From positions 1 to 64,000 of the forward strand of contig JAEUMT010000008.1 in the NCBI GenBank assembly GCA_016791365.1: 64,000 nt of DNA, in the 5' to 3' direction. The position numbers were made by a program, and so were the translations under genes. Positions 25,068 to 33,960 of this stretch are shown in pieces (position 1 is the first letter of the stretch; each line of letters starts with the position of its first letter). This DNA comes from Hyphomonadaceae bacterium (lineage in GTDB: Bacteria > Pseudomonadota > Alphaproteobacteria > Caulobacterales > Aquidulcibacteraceae). The notes beneath the pieces are model-generated. The model was not told the origin of the DNA. It ran no database searches and worked only from the letters and a program-made list of their open reading frames with translations.

Positions 25068-26216
25068 ATGAGGACCGCGGCGATCATTGTGGCCGCCGGG
25101 CGGGGCGAACGCGCCGGCGGCGGGCTTCCCAAACAATATCAACCTTTGATGGGTCGCCCGGTCATCCATTGGTCGATGCTGGCGCTCGTCGGCGAAGTTG
25201 ACGACGTCGTTGTTGTCGTCGCGCCGGAACATGAAGACCTATGCCGTAGCGCACTTGAGCAAGCCTTCGGTCCAACAAAAATCGTGCACGGTGGCGCAAC
25301 CCGAACCGCTTCCGTCCGCGCAGGCCTGGCCGCGACCAGCAAGGCTGACGTGATCCTGATCCACGACGCCGCGCGCCCAGGCGTGGAGTTTCGGATCATC
25401 CGTGCATTGCTCGCGAAGGTCGCCGAAGGCGCATCCGCGGTCGCGCCTGGTTTGGCCGTGCCGGACGCGCTCGCACGCATCGACGGGAGCGGTCGCATCC
25501 TGGCGGACGTCGACCGCGCCAACACCCTGCGTGTGCAGACGCCTCAAGCTTTCCGGGGAGACGTCATCCGCGCCGCTTACGCAGCCCTCCCCCACGATGC
25601 GGTGATGGCTGACGACCTCGCTGTCGTGCGAGTTCATGGCGTTGAAGCCGTGCTGATCCCGGGCGAGCACGACCTGATGAAGATCACATATGCCGAGGAT
25701 CTGGATATGGCCGAGCGTCTCATGACCAGCCCCATGGTCACGTGTGTCGGAAACGGTGTTGATGCGCATCGTTTCGGCGATGGCGAGTTCGTCACGCTTT
25801 GCGGCGTGCGTATCCCGCACACCAAAGGGCTTGTCGGTCACTCGGACGCGGATGCCGGCTGGCACGCATTGGTCGACGCTATTCTCGGCGCGCTCGGTGA
25901 AGGCGACATCGGCGCCCACTTCCCTCCCAGCGATCCCAAATGGAAAGGCGCCGACTCCGCGCGCTTTCTACGGCACGCGGTCGACCTCGCCGAAAACGCT
26001 GGCGCGCGCATCGTCCACGTTGATGTGACGCTTCTCTGCGAACGCCCAAAAATCGGCCCGCACCGCGACGCGATGCGCGCGCGCACCGCCGAGGTGCTTG
26101 GCTTGCCGATTGAGCGCGTCAGCGTGAAAGCCACGACGACCGAGCGCATGGGCTTTCTTGGCCGCGAGGAAGGCTTGGCGGCGCAAGCTACGGCGACGGT
26201 TGAGCGGCCGGCGTAG
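25068..26216 (+). CDS. ispDF: Bifunctional IspD/IspF of the MEP isoprenoid pathway
   Basis: 382 residues joining two enzymes. Residues 1 to about 222 are IspD (AAGRGERAGGGLPKQYQ, GGATRTASVRAGL, IHDAARPG), which makes CDP-methylerythritol. Residues about 224 to 382 are IspF (GNGVDAHRFGDG with the metal ligands D and H, GHSDADAGWHALVDAILGA), which closes the cyclodiphosphate. The fused form is common in alphaproteobacteria. The ATG at 25068 is in a long open frame; earlier codons make no sense as protein. Its last 29 bases overlap the convergent gene's 3' end. Confidence 0.95.
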   Translation: MRTAAIIVAAGRGERAGGGLPKQYQPLMGRPVIHWSMLALVGEVDDVVVVVAPEHEDLCRSALEQAFGPTKIVHGGATRTASVRAGLAATSKADVILIHDAARPGVEFRIIRALLAKVAEGASAVAPGLAVPDALARIDGSGRILADVDRANTLRVQTPQAFRGDVIRAAYAALPHDAVMADDLAVVRVHGVEAVLIPGEHDLMKITYAEDLDMAERLMTSPMVTCVGNGVDAHRFGDGEFVTLCGVRIPHTKGLVGHSDADAGWHALVDAILGALGEGDIGAHFPPSDPKWKGADSARFLRHAVDLAENAGARIVHVDVTLLCERPKIGPHRDAMRARTAEVLGLPIERVSVKATTTERMGFLGREEGLAAQATATVERPA

Positions 26217-28875
26217 GCGTTGCTTCCGCTGGCGGCGCGCCGCTATGGCATTGCGCCAGGTACGGATAGATGAGGCACGTCTCTGTGCCGGCCAATCCGT
26301 CCCACAGCGCACGCGGCAGATTGATGTAGTCGTCGGTCCAGGCGCGGCCGGCGGGCGGCGGGATCACACGCCAGTCGGGATTGATTGCCAGCACGCCCAT
26401 CGTCTCCGGGCGCTTGGCGATGATCATCACGCTCGCTGCGAGGCCGCCATAATATGAAACGTACGGCTGCTCGAAACGATCGCTGATGCGATAGAGGTAC
26501 GGCGCATTGAGCGCATGCGCGACGCGCGCGGCCTCGGACACCAGCGCAAGGTTGCGGTTCGACAGATGCAGAATGACGATGCCGCGATCGCTGAGCTTGC
26601 GCAGATAAAGCCCGATCGCCTCCCGCGTCAGCAAGTGCGCCGGGATGGCGTCGGAGGAGAATGCGTCAACGACGATAACATCAAACTCGCCGTCCGGTTC
26701 TTCGGCGATCTGTAAACGGGCGTCACCGAGTTCAATGCGCGCGTTGGGTTGGCATGTCGGCACGTACGTGAAGTCGCCGCCCGGGCGGGCCGATAGGCGC
26801 ACCACCGCGGGATCGATTTCGAAGATGCTGAGACGGTCGTCCGGGCGCATCAAGCACGCGGTAGAGCCGGCGCCGAGACCGATAAGCGCGAGATGGGACC
26901 TGGGTCCGGTGCTTAGCCCTGCAAGGATGGCTTCGCCGAGCGCCGTACGGGGATGGTAATATGTCAGCGGCTGGCGCTCGAAGCGCGGGTCCGCGATCTG
27001 CGCGCCGTGAATGGTGGTGCCGTGCATCAGGATGCGCAGCGGCGGCGTATTTGGCTGCGATCGATCGGTGAATTCGCGGGTTCGCAGCACGCCGAAGAAG
27101 CTACGCTCCTGCGTAATGATCCTGGAGCCGCGCGTTTCGTCGAGAAAAATGATTGTGAACGCGACGAGGACAATCGCCGCCAAAGCGATCGGCCTGCCGC
27201 GATTGAAGAACACGGCGACACCGCAAAATAGGATCGCCGTGATGATCAGGTTGCTGGCGCTGAGGCCGTCGCCTTGAATAAGCAACAGAATAAGCAGCAC
27301 ACCCGACGCGAGCGCGGCGCCCAGCCCCCAGTCCGCGACCTGTCGTTTGTCGCGGCGCGGGAGAATTGTGCCGTGAACACAGAGCACGATCACAAGCAGA
27401 GTCGTCGCGGAGAGGATCGCGCCGAATGGTTGACGCGCCACGGTGTGCGTTTCGTCGCCGCTGACGGCGGGCACAAATATGCTGGAAAGATTGAACGCAA
27501 CATAGATGACGACGATTGCGTGGATCGCGGCGATGGCCAGAAACGCGTAGCGATACGCCACCGGCCTGCTCTCATCGCTCCAGCCCGCAGCCAGGACCGC
27601 GGCGGCCGCGCCAAGCGCGGCGATCGCCATGGTTGAGCTTAGTGGCTCCCAGCTGAGCAGCAGGACCGACAAGAGCCCCATGACGATCGCCGCCGCGAGC
27701 GAGCCGTCGACCAGACGCGGCATGTCGCTTTCTTCGCGCGGCCGGAAAAGACACGCCGCCGCCAGCGCCAAGGGATATTCATAGACGTTGTTGAAGATGA
27801 GCGGCGCCAGCAACGCCGCAAAGGCGCCGCCGATGACGCCGCCTAAGGAAACGAACAGGTAGAATTCCGTCAGCCGATCAGCGCCGGGCCGCGAGCGCGC
27901 TAGGGCCAAGTGGCAGATGAGCGCGCTGAAGAAAAAGCCGGCCAGAATGCCGGAGACCGAGCCGATCCAATTGCCCGACGAATAGTAGGACATGATCATC
28001 AGCGCGATCGCGATCGGATGTATGAACAGCGTCCCCGCTTCCATCTTCTCGCTGCCCCGCATGAAGGCGAGCACGAATGTGAGCAGATAGAGCGCCAGCG
28101 GCACGACCCACAGCATCGGCGCCGAAGCGACGTCGGTGGAGATGTGAAGCGTGACGCCAAGCGACAGCGCCGATGGGACAGCGGCCGCTGCAACCCAATA
28201 TCCCCGCTGGCGCCAACTCGGCGCGGGTTCGGTGTGTTCAAGCGGCTTCGGTGTTTCGCCGTGCGAGATGATCGCCATCGCCGCGGCGAGCGCAATCAGG
28301 GCTCCGACAACAACGTAGCCCAGCGACCAGGCGGCGCCTTGCGCATGCACGCCGAGCATCGGCTCCATCAGCGCGGGATACGCCAAGAGCCCCGCGAAAC
28401 TGCCGAGGTTGCTGGCGGCGTAGAGATAATACGGATCGCTGGCGTCAGCGCGTCCGGTGCGCGCGTACCAGGCTTGCAGCAGCGGCGCCGTGGCGGACGC
28501 AGCGGCGAACGGCGCGCCCACCGAAAGCGCCAAGACGCCGATAAGCCACCAGACCGGATGGTCGGAGCTTGGTTCGCCGAGCGCCGCGGTCACATGGACC
28601 GGCAACACGAACCACGCCGCGAGCAGCATAAGGCCATGCACGGCGGCTTGAATGCGCAGATCTTTCACGCGCGCGAGCAAGTGGGCGTAAAGGTAGCCGA
28701 CGAGCAACGCCGCCTGAAAGAACGCCATCGACGTGTTCCAGACTTGTGGACTGCCTCCGAGAAGCGGCGTCACCATGCGTCCGAACAGCGGCTGCAGGAC
28801 GAAGATGAGCGCGGCGCTTGAGAACAGCGCCAACGCAAATACCGGCGCTGCGATCCGACGCGCTACGGCTTCCAT
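26188..28875 (-). CDS. Fused multi-pass transporter-like and spermidine-synthase-like membrane protein
   Basis: About 895 residues. The N-terminal two thirds form many membrane helices of MFS character (FALALFSSAALIFVLQPLFG, AFFQAALLVGYLYAHLLA and onwards to about residue 590). The C-terminal part (about 610-850) is a Rossmann methyltransferase-like domain of the spermidine synthase fold (ALIGLGAGSTACLMR, IFEIDPAVV, DVIVVDAFSSDAIPAHLLT). Such fusions are widespread in bacteria and their function is not established. Start 28875 is preceded by GGGAGG at good spacing; 28908 is the longer alternative. It converges with ispDF and overlaps it by 29 bases. Confidence 0.85.
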   Translation of the reverse strand: MEAVARRIAAPVFALALFSSAALIFVLQPLFGRMVTPLLGGSPQVWNTSMAFFQAALLVGYLYAHLLARVKDLRIQAAVHGLMLLAAWFVLPVHVTAALGEPSSDHPVWWLIGVLALSVGAPFAAASATAPLLQAWYARTGRADASDPYYLYAASNLGSFAGLLAYPALMEPMLGVHAQGAAWSLGYVVVGALIALAAAMAIISHGETPKPLEHTEPAPSWRQRGYWVAAAAVPSALSLGVTLHISTDVASAPMLWVVPLALYLLTFVLAFMRGSEKMEAGTLFIHPIAIALMIMSYYSSGNWIGSVSGILAGFFFSALICHLALARSRPGADRLTEFYLFVSLGGVIGGAFAALLAPLIFNNVYEYPLALAAACLFRPREESDMPRLVDGSLAAAIVMGLLSVLLLSWEPLSSTMAIAALGAAAAVLAAGWSDESRPVAYRYAFLAIAAIHAIVVIYVAFNLSSIFVPAVSGDETHTVARQPFGAILSATTLLVIVLCVHGTILPRRDKRQVADWGLGAALASGVLLILLLIQGDGLSASNLIITAILFCGVAVFFNRGRPIALAAIVLVAFTIIFLDETRGSRIITQERSFFGVLRTREFTDRSQPNTPPLRILMHGTTIHGAQIADPRFERQPLTYYHPRTALGEAILAGLSTGPRSHLALIGLGAGSTACLMRPDDRLSIFEIDPAVVRLSARPGGDFTYVPTCQPNARIELGDARLQIAEEPDGEFDVIVVDAFSSDAIPAHLLTREAIGLYLRKLSDRGIVILHLSNRNLALVSEAARVAHALNAPYLYRISDRFEQPYVSYYGGLAASVMIIAKRPETMGVLAINPDWRVIPPPAGRAWTDDYINLPRALWDGLAGTETCLIYPYLAQCHSGAPPAEATPTPAAQPSP

Positions 28876-28961
28876 AGTCCCTCCCGGTATTTTCGCCGCT
28901 TCTGCCACTCGCCCTGGGTCAAGGGAATGGACTTTCGCCGCGCGCCAGCCACACTTGCGGC

Positions 28962-29453
28962 ATGGCGCTCCCTCTGAACTACGAGTGCGCGGACGATCTG
29001 CTGAAACAGACCAGGACGCGCGGCTACACCATCGCTACGGCGGAAAGTTGCACGGGCGGATTGATTGCTGCGTCGCTCGCGGCGGTCCCCGGCGCCTCCG
29101 CGTCTTTGGAGCGCGGCTTTGTGACCTATTCAAACGAAGCGAAGACCGAAATGCTCGGTGTGCCTGCCGAATTGATCCGCGAGCACGGCGCCGTCAGCCG
29201 ACAAGTCGCGCTGGCGATGGTCGCAGGCGTGCTGCAGCGTAGCCCAGCGGACATTGCCGTCGCGGTGACGGGTATAGCGGGCCCCGATGGCGGCACACCC
29301 GAAAAGCCCGTGGGCCTTGTGCATATCGCCGCCGCGCGCCGAGGTGGCGCTACGTTGCATGAGGAGAAGCGTTTCGGGGAAGTCGGTCGCCACGAGGTGC
29401 AAGCGGAAACAGTCGCGGCGGCGTTTGAATTGATGAAGCGCGTGCTGGACTAG
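28962..29453 (+). CDS. pncC: Nicotinamide-nucleotide amidase (CinA C-terminal domain, PncC)
   Basis: 163 residues consisting only of the CinA C-terminal domain, which deamidates NMN to NaMN for NAD salvage. [16 protein letters not shown] holds the catalytic Ser region, and [19 protein letters not shown] is the second signature. The usual N-terminal MoCF-like domain of full CinA is absent, as in most alphaproteobacteria. It is divergent from the MFS/synthase gene. Confidence 0.93.
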   Translation: MALPLNYECADDLLKQTRTRGYTIATAESCTGGLIAASLAAVPGASASLERGFVTYSNEAKTEMLGVPAELIREHGAVSRQVALAMVAGVLQRSPADIAVAVTGIAGPDGGTPEKPVGLVHIAAARRGGATLHEEKRFGEVGRHEVQAETVAAAFELMKRVLD

Positions 29454-29569
29454 TGTGTGGCGTCGCGCTTCGACCGTCCCGGATTAAATCCTGGGATGAC
29501 GCCAATTCAGGCGCCAGTATTCAGTCGCGTCACCCAGAGCTTGTCGAAGGGCGACGCGGCCCACGTTAC

Positions 29570-30022
29570 TCACCCCAGCCGCCGCTTCGCCTCGCGTTCG
29601 AACGCCGCCATGATCCGTGATGCGAGCTTGTCCTTGTTCGCGGAGATCGCCGCTTGCAGCACCGGGTTCTTGAACTCGTAGGCGATCCAATAGCGGACAT
29701 GCGCGCCGTTCTCGTGCGGCTTGAACCACCATTTGTTGGCGAGCGAATGCAGCGGGCCTTTGACCAGCGCGACCTCCACCTCCCCTTTCGCCGGCTCGCA
29801 GCGCACGCTGGTCGCGAACGTCACTTTGATCGCCTGCCAGCCCACTTCCGCTTCGGCGACGCCATGCCAACCGCCGGCTTCGCGCGGCTCTTCCTTGGTC
29901 ACGCGCATCCTCGTCAGGAAAGGCACGAACTCGGGATAGACGCGCACATCGCCGACCAGCCGGCACAAATCCTCAGGCGCATACGGCAGCACGCGCTCGG
30001 CTTCGATGACGGTTCTGCTCAT
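29570..30022 (-). CDS. Coq10/RatA-type START-domain protein
   Basis: 150-residue lipid-binding START-like protein. SRTVIEAERVLPYAPEDLCRLVGDVRVYPEFVPF is split over a typical N-terminus, and the core has NKWWFKPHENGAHVRYWIAYEFKNP. Coq10 proteins carry ubiquinone for respiration; the toxin annotation RatA is an old alternative. The start MSRTVIEA at 30022 sits at the edge of a palindromic repeat, whose GGGGCGGGGA replaces a normal Shine-Dalgarno. Position next to lipA is conserved in the class. Confidence 0.87.
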   Translation of the reverse strand: MSRTVIEAERVLPYAPEDLCRLVGDVRVYPEFVPFLTRMRVTKEEPREAGGWHGVAEAEVGWQAIKVTFATSVRCEPAKGEVEVALVKGPLHSLANKWWFKPHENGAHVRYWIAYEFKNPVLQAAISANKDKLASRIMAAFEREAKRRLG

Positions 30023-30023
30023 T

Positions 30024-30132
30024 CCCCGCCCCCTCGTGGGGCGGGGGCGGGGGGTGAGGGGCGTTCCGACACGCCAACGTCGGCGGAAGCTGAACGCCCA
30101 CCCACCCTGCCCTCCCCCACAAGGGGGGAGGG
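30024..30132. repeat. C/G-rich palindromic repeat R2, copy b (intergenic)
   Basis: CCCCGCCCC paired with GGGGCGGGG (30024-30046), then the GGTGAGGGGCGTTCCGACAC core, then CCCTCCCCC-ACAA-GGGGGGAGGG (30110-30132). It fills most of the gap between coq10 and lipA. Read on the plus strand it gives [20 protein letters not shown], nearly the linker peptide of PdhB ([20 protein letters not shown]), and its DNA aligns with the pdhB coding strand at 41205-41085. Confidence 0.88.
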
Positions 30133-30161
30133 TTTGCGCGTTCTGCAGTGACGGATCGACA

Positions 30162-31127
30162 TCACGCGCCGAGGCTCTTTTCACGAGCTTCGCGCAGCTT
30201 CGCGAAATCGTCGCCGGCGTGATGCGAGGAGCGCGTCAGCGGCGAGGCCGAGACCATCAGGAAGCCTTTGGCGTAGGCGATGGTCTCCAACGCCTTGAAC
30301 TCTTCCGGCGTCCAGAAGCGATCGATGGCGGCGTGTTTCTTCGTTGGCTGCAAGTATTGGCCGATGGTGAGGAAATCGACGCCGGCGACGCGCAGATCGT
30401 CCATCACTTGCAGCACTTCGTCCTTGGCTTCGCCGAGGCCGACCATGAGGCCTGACTTCGTGAACTGCTTCGGGTCACGCTGCTTCACAGAGTCGAGCAA
30501 GCGCAGCGATTGGTAGTAGCGCGCGCCGGGGCGGATCGAATGATAGAGGCGCGGCACGGTTTCGAGATTGTGGTTGAACACGTCCGGCGTCGCATCGATG
30601 ACCCGCTCGGCGGCGCCAGGCTTGCGCAGGAAATCCGGCGTCAGGATTTCGATGGTCGTCGCGGGCGCCGCGCGGCGGACGGCCTGGATCGTCCGCACGA
30701 AATGATCGGCGCCGCCGTCTTCGAGATCGTCGCGATCAACGGATGTGATCACAACGTGCTTGAGACCCATCCGCGCCGTCGCGTGCGCGACGTTATCGGG
30801 CTCGCTCGCATCCAAGGGCAGCGGCTTGCCGGTCGCGACGTTGCAGAACGAGCAAGCACGGGTGCAGATGCCGCCGAGGATCATGAAGGTGGCGTGCTTC
30901 TGGCTCCAGCATTCGCCGATGTTGGGGCAGCCCGCCTCCTCGCAAACCGTGTGCAGCTTAAGATCGCGGACGAGTTCCTTGGTCTGGTGGTAGCCCACGC
31001 TCGTTGGCGCTTTCACCCGGATCCAGTCCGGCTTACGGGGGCTGGCATTATCCGGCCGCCCCTCCTTTTCAGGGTGGCGGGGACGGTTCGGGTCGCCTCC
31101 CTGGCGCAAATCAATCAGTGTCGTCAC
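30162..31127 (-). CDS. lipA: Lipoyl synthase
   Basis: 321-residue radical-SAM enzyme that inserts two sulfurs into octanoyl groups on PdhB, PdhC and similar domains. The auxiliary cluster is [12 protein letters not shown] and the SAM cluster [23 protein letters not shown] and [14 protein letters not shown] follow. I chose the GTG at 31127 ([11 protein letters not shown]), which matches the N-terminus expected for relatives; a TTG or other start upstream at 31226 would add 33 nonsensical residues. Its cofactor product is used by the nearby PDH complex. Confidence 0.93.
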   Translation of the reverse strand: MTTLIDLRQGGDPNRPRHPEKEGRPDNASPRKPDWIRVKAPTSVGYHQTKELVRDLKLHTVCEEAGCPNIGECWSQKHATFMILGGICTRACSFCNVATGKPLPLDASEPDNVAHATARMGLKHVVITSVDRDDLEDGGADHFVRTIQAVRRAAPATTIEILTPDFLRKPGAAERVIDATPDVFNHNLETVPRLYHSIRPGARYYQSLRLLDSVKQRDPKQFTKSGLMVGLGEAKDEVLQVMDDLRVAGVDFLTIGQYLQPTKKHAAIDRFWTPEEFKALETIAYAKGFLMVSASPLTRSSHHAGDDFAKLREAREKSLGA

Positions 31128-31330
31128 GGAGCGAACATGAGCCTCCGGGCCTTGTCCCGCAACGTCTGGAGGCAAACCTCCCCTGCGTCGCCAAATACTT
31201 AATGGGCCCCTCCCTTGTCCGGCCACAATCGGCCCGTTAGTCTCTGTTACAACTGTGAAACAATAATCACGGGTTGGGCGTCGTACCTGTAGGCGTCCAG
31301 GCGGAACATAAGGTCGGAGGCAACACCCTC

Positions 31331-32899
31331 ATGGCGCAACGTCCTTTCGAACTGTCGCGCACGCGCGTCACTCTGTTCGAAGCTCTGCTGCGGGCCCGCG
31401 ATAAAAAGGGCGGCAAGTATCAGATCATCGAGGATCACGATCGCAAGCCGATGAGCTATGACGATCTGATCCGCGCCGCGTTCGCGCTGGGCGGAAAGCT
31501 CGACACACTAATCAAGCGCCGCGAAACCGCGGGCGTGCTGCTGCCGACAGGTGTCGGCTGCGCGGTGACGTTCTTCGCGCTTCACGCCATCGGCCGCACG
31601 CCGGCGATGTTGAACTTCACCGCCGGCATCATGAACCTTCGCTCCGCTTGCGAAGCGGCGAATGTCCGCAAGATTTTGACCTCGCGCGTCTTCATCAAGA
31701 AGGCAGGCCTTGAGTCGCTTGCGAATGAACTCTCCAAGCACGCCCAGCTGATTTACCTCGAAGACGTCCGCAAGACCGTCGACATCGGCGACAAGGTCAT
31801 CGCGTTGCTGAAAGGCGCCTTCCCGCGCATGTTCGCGGCGAAAGCCAACCCGGACGATACGGGCGTTATTCTCTTCACGTCAGGCTCGTACGGCACGCCG
31901 AAAGGCGCGGTGCTCAGCCACGCCAACATCGTGGCCAATGTCGAGCAATGCTATTCGTACGTGCCGTTCAAGCCGGCCTGGTCATTCTTCTGCCCGCTGC
32001 CGATGTTTCATAGCTTCGGGCTGACGGGCGGCGTTCTGTTGCCGCTCTTCACCGGCCACAAGACCTTCCTCTTCCCCTCGCCGCTGCAGGTGAAAGAGAT
32101 TCCGAAACTCATCCGTGAGACCGGCGCCAACGTCTTCTTCGCCACCGACACGTTCGCGCAGCAATACGCGCGCAACGCCGCCGACGGCGATTTGAACTGC
32201 ATCGAGCTCATGGTTTGCGGGGCAGAGCGCGTGAAGCCTGAGACGCGCGAGCTCTACAAGTCGCGCTTCGATGTCGAATTGCTCGAAGGTTATGGAGCGA
32301 CGGAAGCGTCGCCGGTGATCTCGATCAATCTGCCGGACAACAACAAGCACGGCACGGTCGGCGCGTTCTTGCCTGGTATCGAATGGCGCCTTGAACCCGT
32401 ACCCGGCATCGAAGGCGGCCAACGGCTCTACGTACGCGGCCCGAACGTGATGCGCGGCTATCTCGATCCGACCAAACCGTTCGGCATCGATCTCCTGCCG
32501 CAAGGCTGGCACGACACCGGCGACGTTGTTGACGTCGATCAAGACGGCTTCATCCGTATCCTTGGCCGCGTGAAGCGCTTTGCGAAAGTGGGCGGCGAGA
32601 TGGTCTCGCTGAATGCGGTCGAAGCTTACGCGCAGACCGTGTGGCCCGACCATTTGCACGCCGCCGTCGCTCTCCCCGATTCACGCAAGGGCGAGCGCAT
32701 CATCCTCTTCACCGATCACGCCGGCGCCACCAGCGAAGAACTGCAAGCCTGGTGCAAAGCCAACGGCGCAAGCGAACTCGCGGTGCCGAAGAAGATTGTC
32801 GTGGTCGATGAGATTCCGGTGCTGGGCAGTGGCAAGACCGATTACGTCGTGATGCAGCGCATGGCGGCTGAACGCTTCGCTGAGGCCAAAGCGGCGTGA
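31331..32899 (+). CDS. Acyl-ACP/acyl-CoA ligase (ANL family, Aas-like)
   Basis: 522 residues of the AMP-forming acyl-activating family. P-loop-like motif LFTSGSYGTPKGAVLSH (residues about 177-193), LLEGYGATEASPVI, DTGDVVDVDQDGFIRILGRVKRFAKVGGEMVSL and the lysine in LGSGKTDYVVM (K about 505). It resembles the ligase half of the Aas acyltransferase/acyl-ACP synthetase, which recycles fatty acids in phospholipids. GGAGG at 31316-31320 supports ATG 31331. The GTGA overlap couples it to the next lipoprotein gene. A diverged second copy of its 3' end is at 33310-33548. Confidence 0.88.
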   Translation: MAQRPFELSRTRVTLFEALLRARDKKGGKYQIIEDHDRKPMSYDDLIRAAFALGGKLDTLIKRRETAGVLLPTGVGCAVTFFALHAIGRTPAMLNFTAGIMNLRSACEAANVRKILTSRVFIKKAGLESLANELSKHAQLIYLEDVRKTVDIGDKVIALLKGAFPRMFAAKANPDDTGVILFTSGSYGTPKGAVLSHANIVANVEQCYSYVPFKPAWSFFCPLPMFHSFGLTGGVLLPLFTGHKTFLFPSPLQVKEIPKLIRETGANVFFATDTFAQQYARNAADGDLNCIELMVCGAERVKPETRELYKSRFDVELLEGYGATEASPVISINLPDNNKHGTVGAFLPGIEWRLEPVPGIEGGQRLYVRGPNVMRGYLDPTKPFGIDLLPQGWHDTGDVVDVDQDGFIRILGRVKRFAKVGGEMVSLNAVEAYAQTVWPDHLHAAVALPDSRKGERIILFTDHAGATSEELQAWCKANGASELAVPKKIVVVDEIPVLGSGKTDYVVMQRMAAERFAEAKAA

Positions 32900-33255
32900 G
32901 CCGCGTGCTCGCTGGATTTTCGATCTTGTTGTTGACCGTCTCAGCGTGCGCATCGCCGCGGACTGATTTTGGCGATGGGCCATTCCAAGTTGCTGAGCCA
33001 CGAACGGTCAGCGAGCTGTCTGGTCAGTGCATCTACGTCATGATCTCGCGCACCACGACGGCTCTAGAAGATGCTCTGATGCAGTCTTGTTACGACTACA
33101 CGTCGGCCTTCGCCGCGCGCTGGCCGACACCCTGCCCTCGCGCCGAAACCTACCTGGTCGATGAGTTCTTGATGTGGTCGCGGGCCAACCCCGCGCGCGC
33201 AGAAGATCCGGCGCCTGATGGACTGACGGCGGCAATGGCTCGCTTGGGTTGTTAG
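32896..33255 (+). CDS. Hypothetical lipoprotein X
   Basis: 119 residues. The signal sequence VLAGFSILLLTVSAC is a lipoprotein signal with lipobox TVSAC, so the mature protein is likely anchored to a membrane. Three further Cys in the mature part (GQC, QSC, TPC) and the C-terminal Cys could form disulfides. No family recognised. The GTG start overlaps the ligase stop (GTGA). Downstream come remnants of lpd and of the ligase gene, so it occupies one slot of a duplicated ligase-to-lpd interval. Confidence 0.65.
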   Translation: MSRVLAGFSILLLTVSACASPRTDFGDGPFQVAEPRTVSELSGQCIYVMISRTTTALEDALMQSCYDYTSAFAARWPTPCPRAETYLVDEFLMWSRANPARAEDPAPDGLTAAMARLGC

Positions 33256-33298
33256 CGCTTCCAGCATGGCTTCGTGCATCATTTCTAACAGCGTCGGT
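33256..33298 (-). pseudogene. Remnant of the 3' end of lpd
   Basis: Bases 33269-33298 match 33998-34027, inside the 3' end of intact lpd, at 29 of 30 positions or nearly so, in the same orientation. Translated on the minus strand it gives TLLEMMHEAMLEA, against TLSEMMHEAVLDA in Lpd. Nothing else of lpd is present. The break lies near 33299. Confidence 0.85.
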
Positions 33299-33309
33299 GC
33301 GGCGAGGTT

Positions 33310-33548
33310 CAGCGCCTCTCCGATGGCAAGAAAGCCGGCGCTGCCTCTCCATTGCTGTTCACCGATCACGCCGACGCGAATACAGAGCACCTCAAGCCTG
33401 GTGCAAGGCCAACGGCGCGAGCGAGCTTGCAGTGCCGAAGAAGATCGTCGTCGTCGACGAGATTCCTGTGCTTGGCAGCGGCAAGACGGATTGTGTCGTG
33501 ATGCAGCGCATGGCGGCTGGGCGGCTTGCTGAGGCGAAGGCGGCTTAG
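33310..33548 (+). pseudogene. Second, diverged copy of the ligase 3' end
   Basis: From about 33354 the DNA follows the ligase gene (32713 onwards): LFTDHAD, a one-base slip, then QAWCKANGASELAVPKKIVV, and on to a stop at 33548 whose last residues are GRLAEAKAA against ERFAEAKAA in the intact gene. There is no start and the frame breaks once, so it is a remnant. With the lpd remnant to its left it marks a tandem duplication of the ligase-to-lpd interval. Confidence 0.88.
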
Positions 33549-33550
33549 GA

Positions 33551-33949
33551 TCAGCGTTTCGTAAAATTGCTTTCAGCGTCAAGGCCGGGTGCGTTCGCGC
33601 GCACCACATATTCCATGCCGGGTCGCAGCCGTGCGCTTTCTCCTGCAGCCAGCTGAAAGCCCTCAGGTACCTCGGGAAAGATGTACTCACTGGGACAAAC
33701 ATCGGGTTGTTGACGCTCGATTCGCCACACATCGCTTAGCGTGTCAAAAGTCTCACCGCGTTGACGCTCGCTAATTGCAATTGTTTGAAAGCAGATGGGC
33801 CCGCTGAGAAAGCGCTCAATGAGTCCCGATCTCAACTCTATCTTGACGCGACCGTCGTCAAGTTCGTTCACATCAAGCGCTACCGTGCGATAGCAGCTCG
33901 AAAGGCAGAGAATGGCCGCCACTGTGAGCGCGGCAACGATTGCACGCAT
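33551..33949 (-). CDS. Hypothetical lipoprotein Y
   Basis: 132 residues starting at 33949 with MRAIVAALTVAAILCLSSC, a lipoprotein signal with lipobox LSSC. GAGG lies five bases before the ATG. The mature region (VKIELRSGLIERFLSG, TFDTLSDVWRIE, GMEYVVRANAPG) shows no known domain. It sits two bases from the stop of the duplicated ligase end and 11 bases from the lpd stop, and is probably read with lpd. No similarity to lipoprotein X is visible, so the two genes are different cargo in equivalent slots. Confidence 0.68.
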   Translation of the reverse strand: MRAIVAALTVAAILCLSSCYRTVALDVNELDDGRVKIELRSGLIERFLSGPICFQTIAISERQRGETFDTLSDVWRIERQQPDVCPSEYIFPEVPEGFQLAAGESARLRPGMEYVVRANAPGLDAESNFTKR

Positions 33950-33960
33950 CTTTGCCTCGA

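Noticed and set aside
29654-30151. 165-codon plus-strand frame over coq10 and the R2 repeat
   Set aside because: It is the antisense of coq10; only its repeat part is informative, and it is used above as the source of the peptide that matches PdhB.
31128-31226. Longer lipA with 33 extra N-terminal residues
   Set aside because: The extra residues show no lipoyl-synthase similarity; GTG 31127 gives the expected start.
33249-33548. 99-codon frame joining the lpd remnant and the duplicated ligase end
   Set aside because: Chimeric; only the last 50 or so codons are ligase-like, and there is no start or ribosome site for them.
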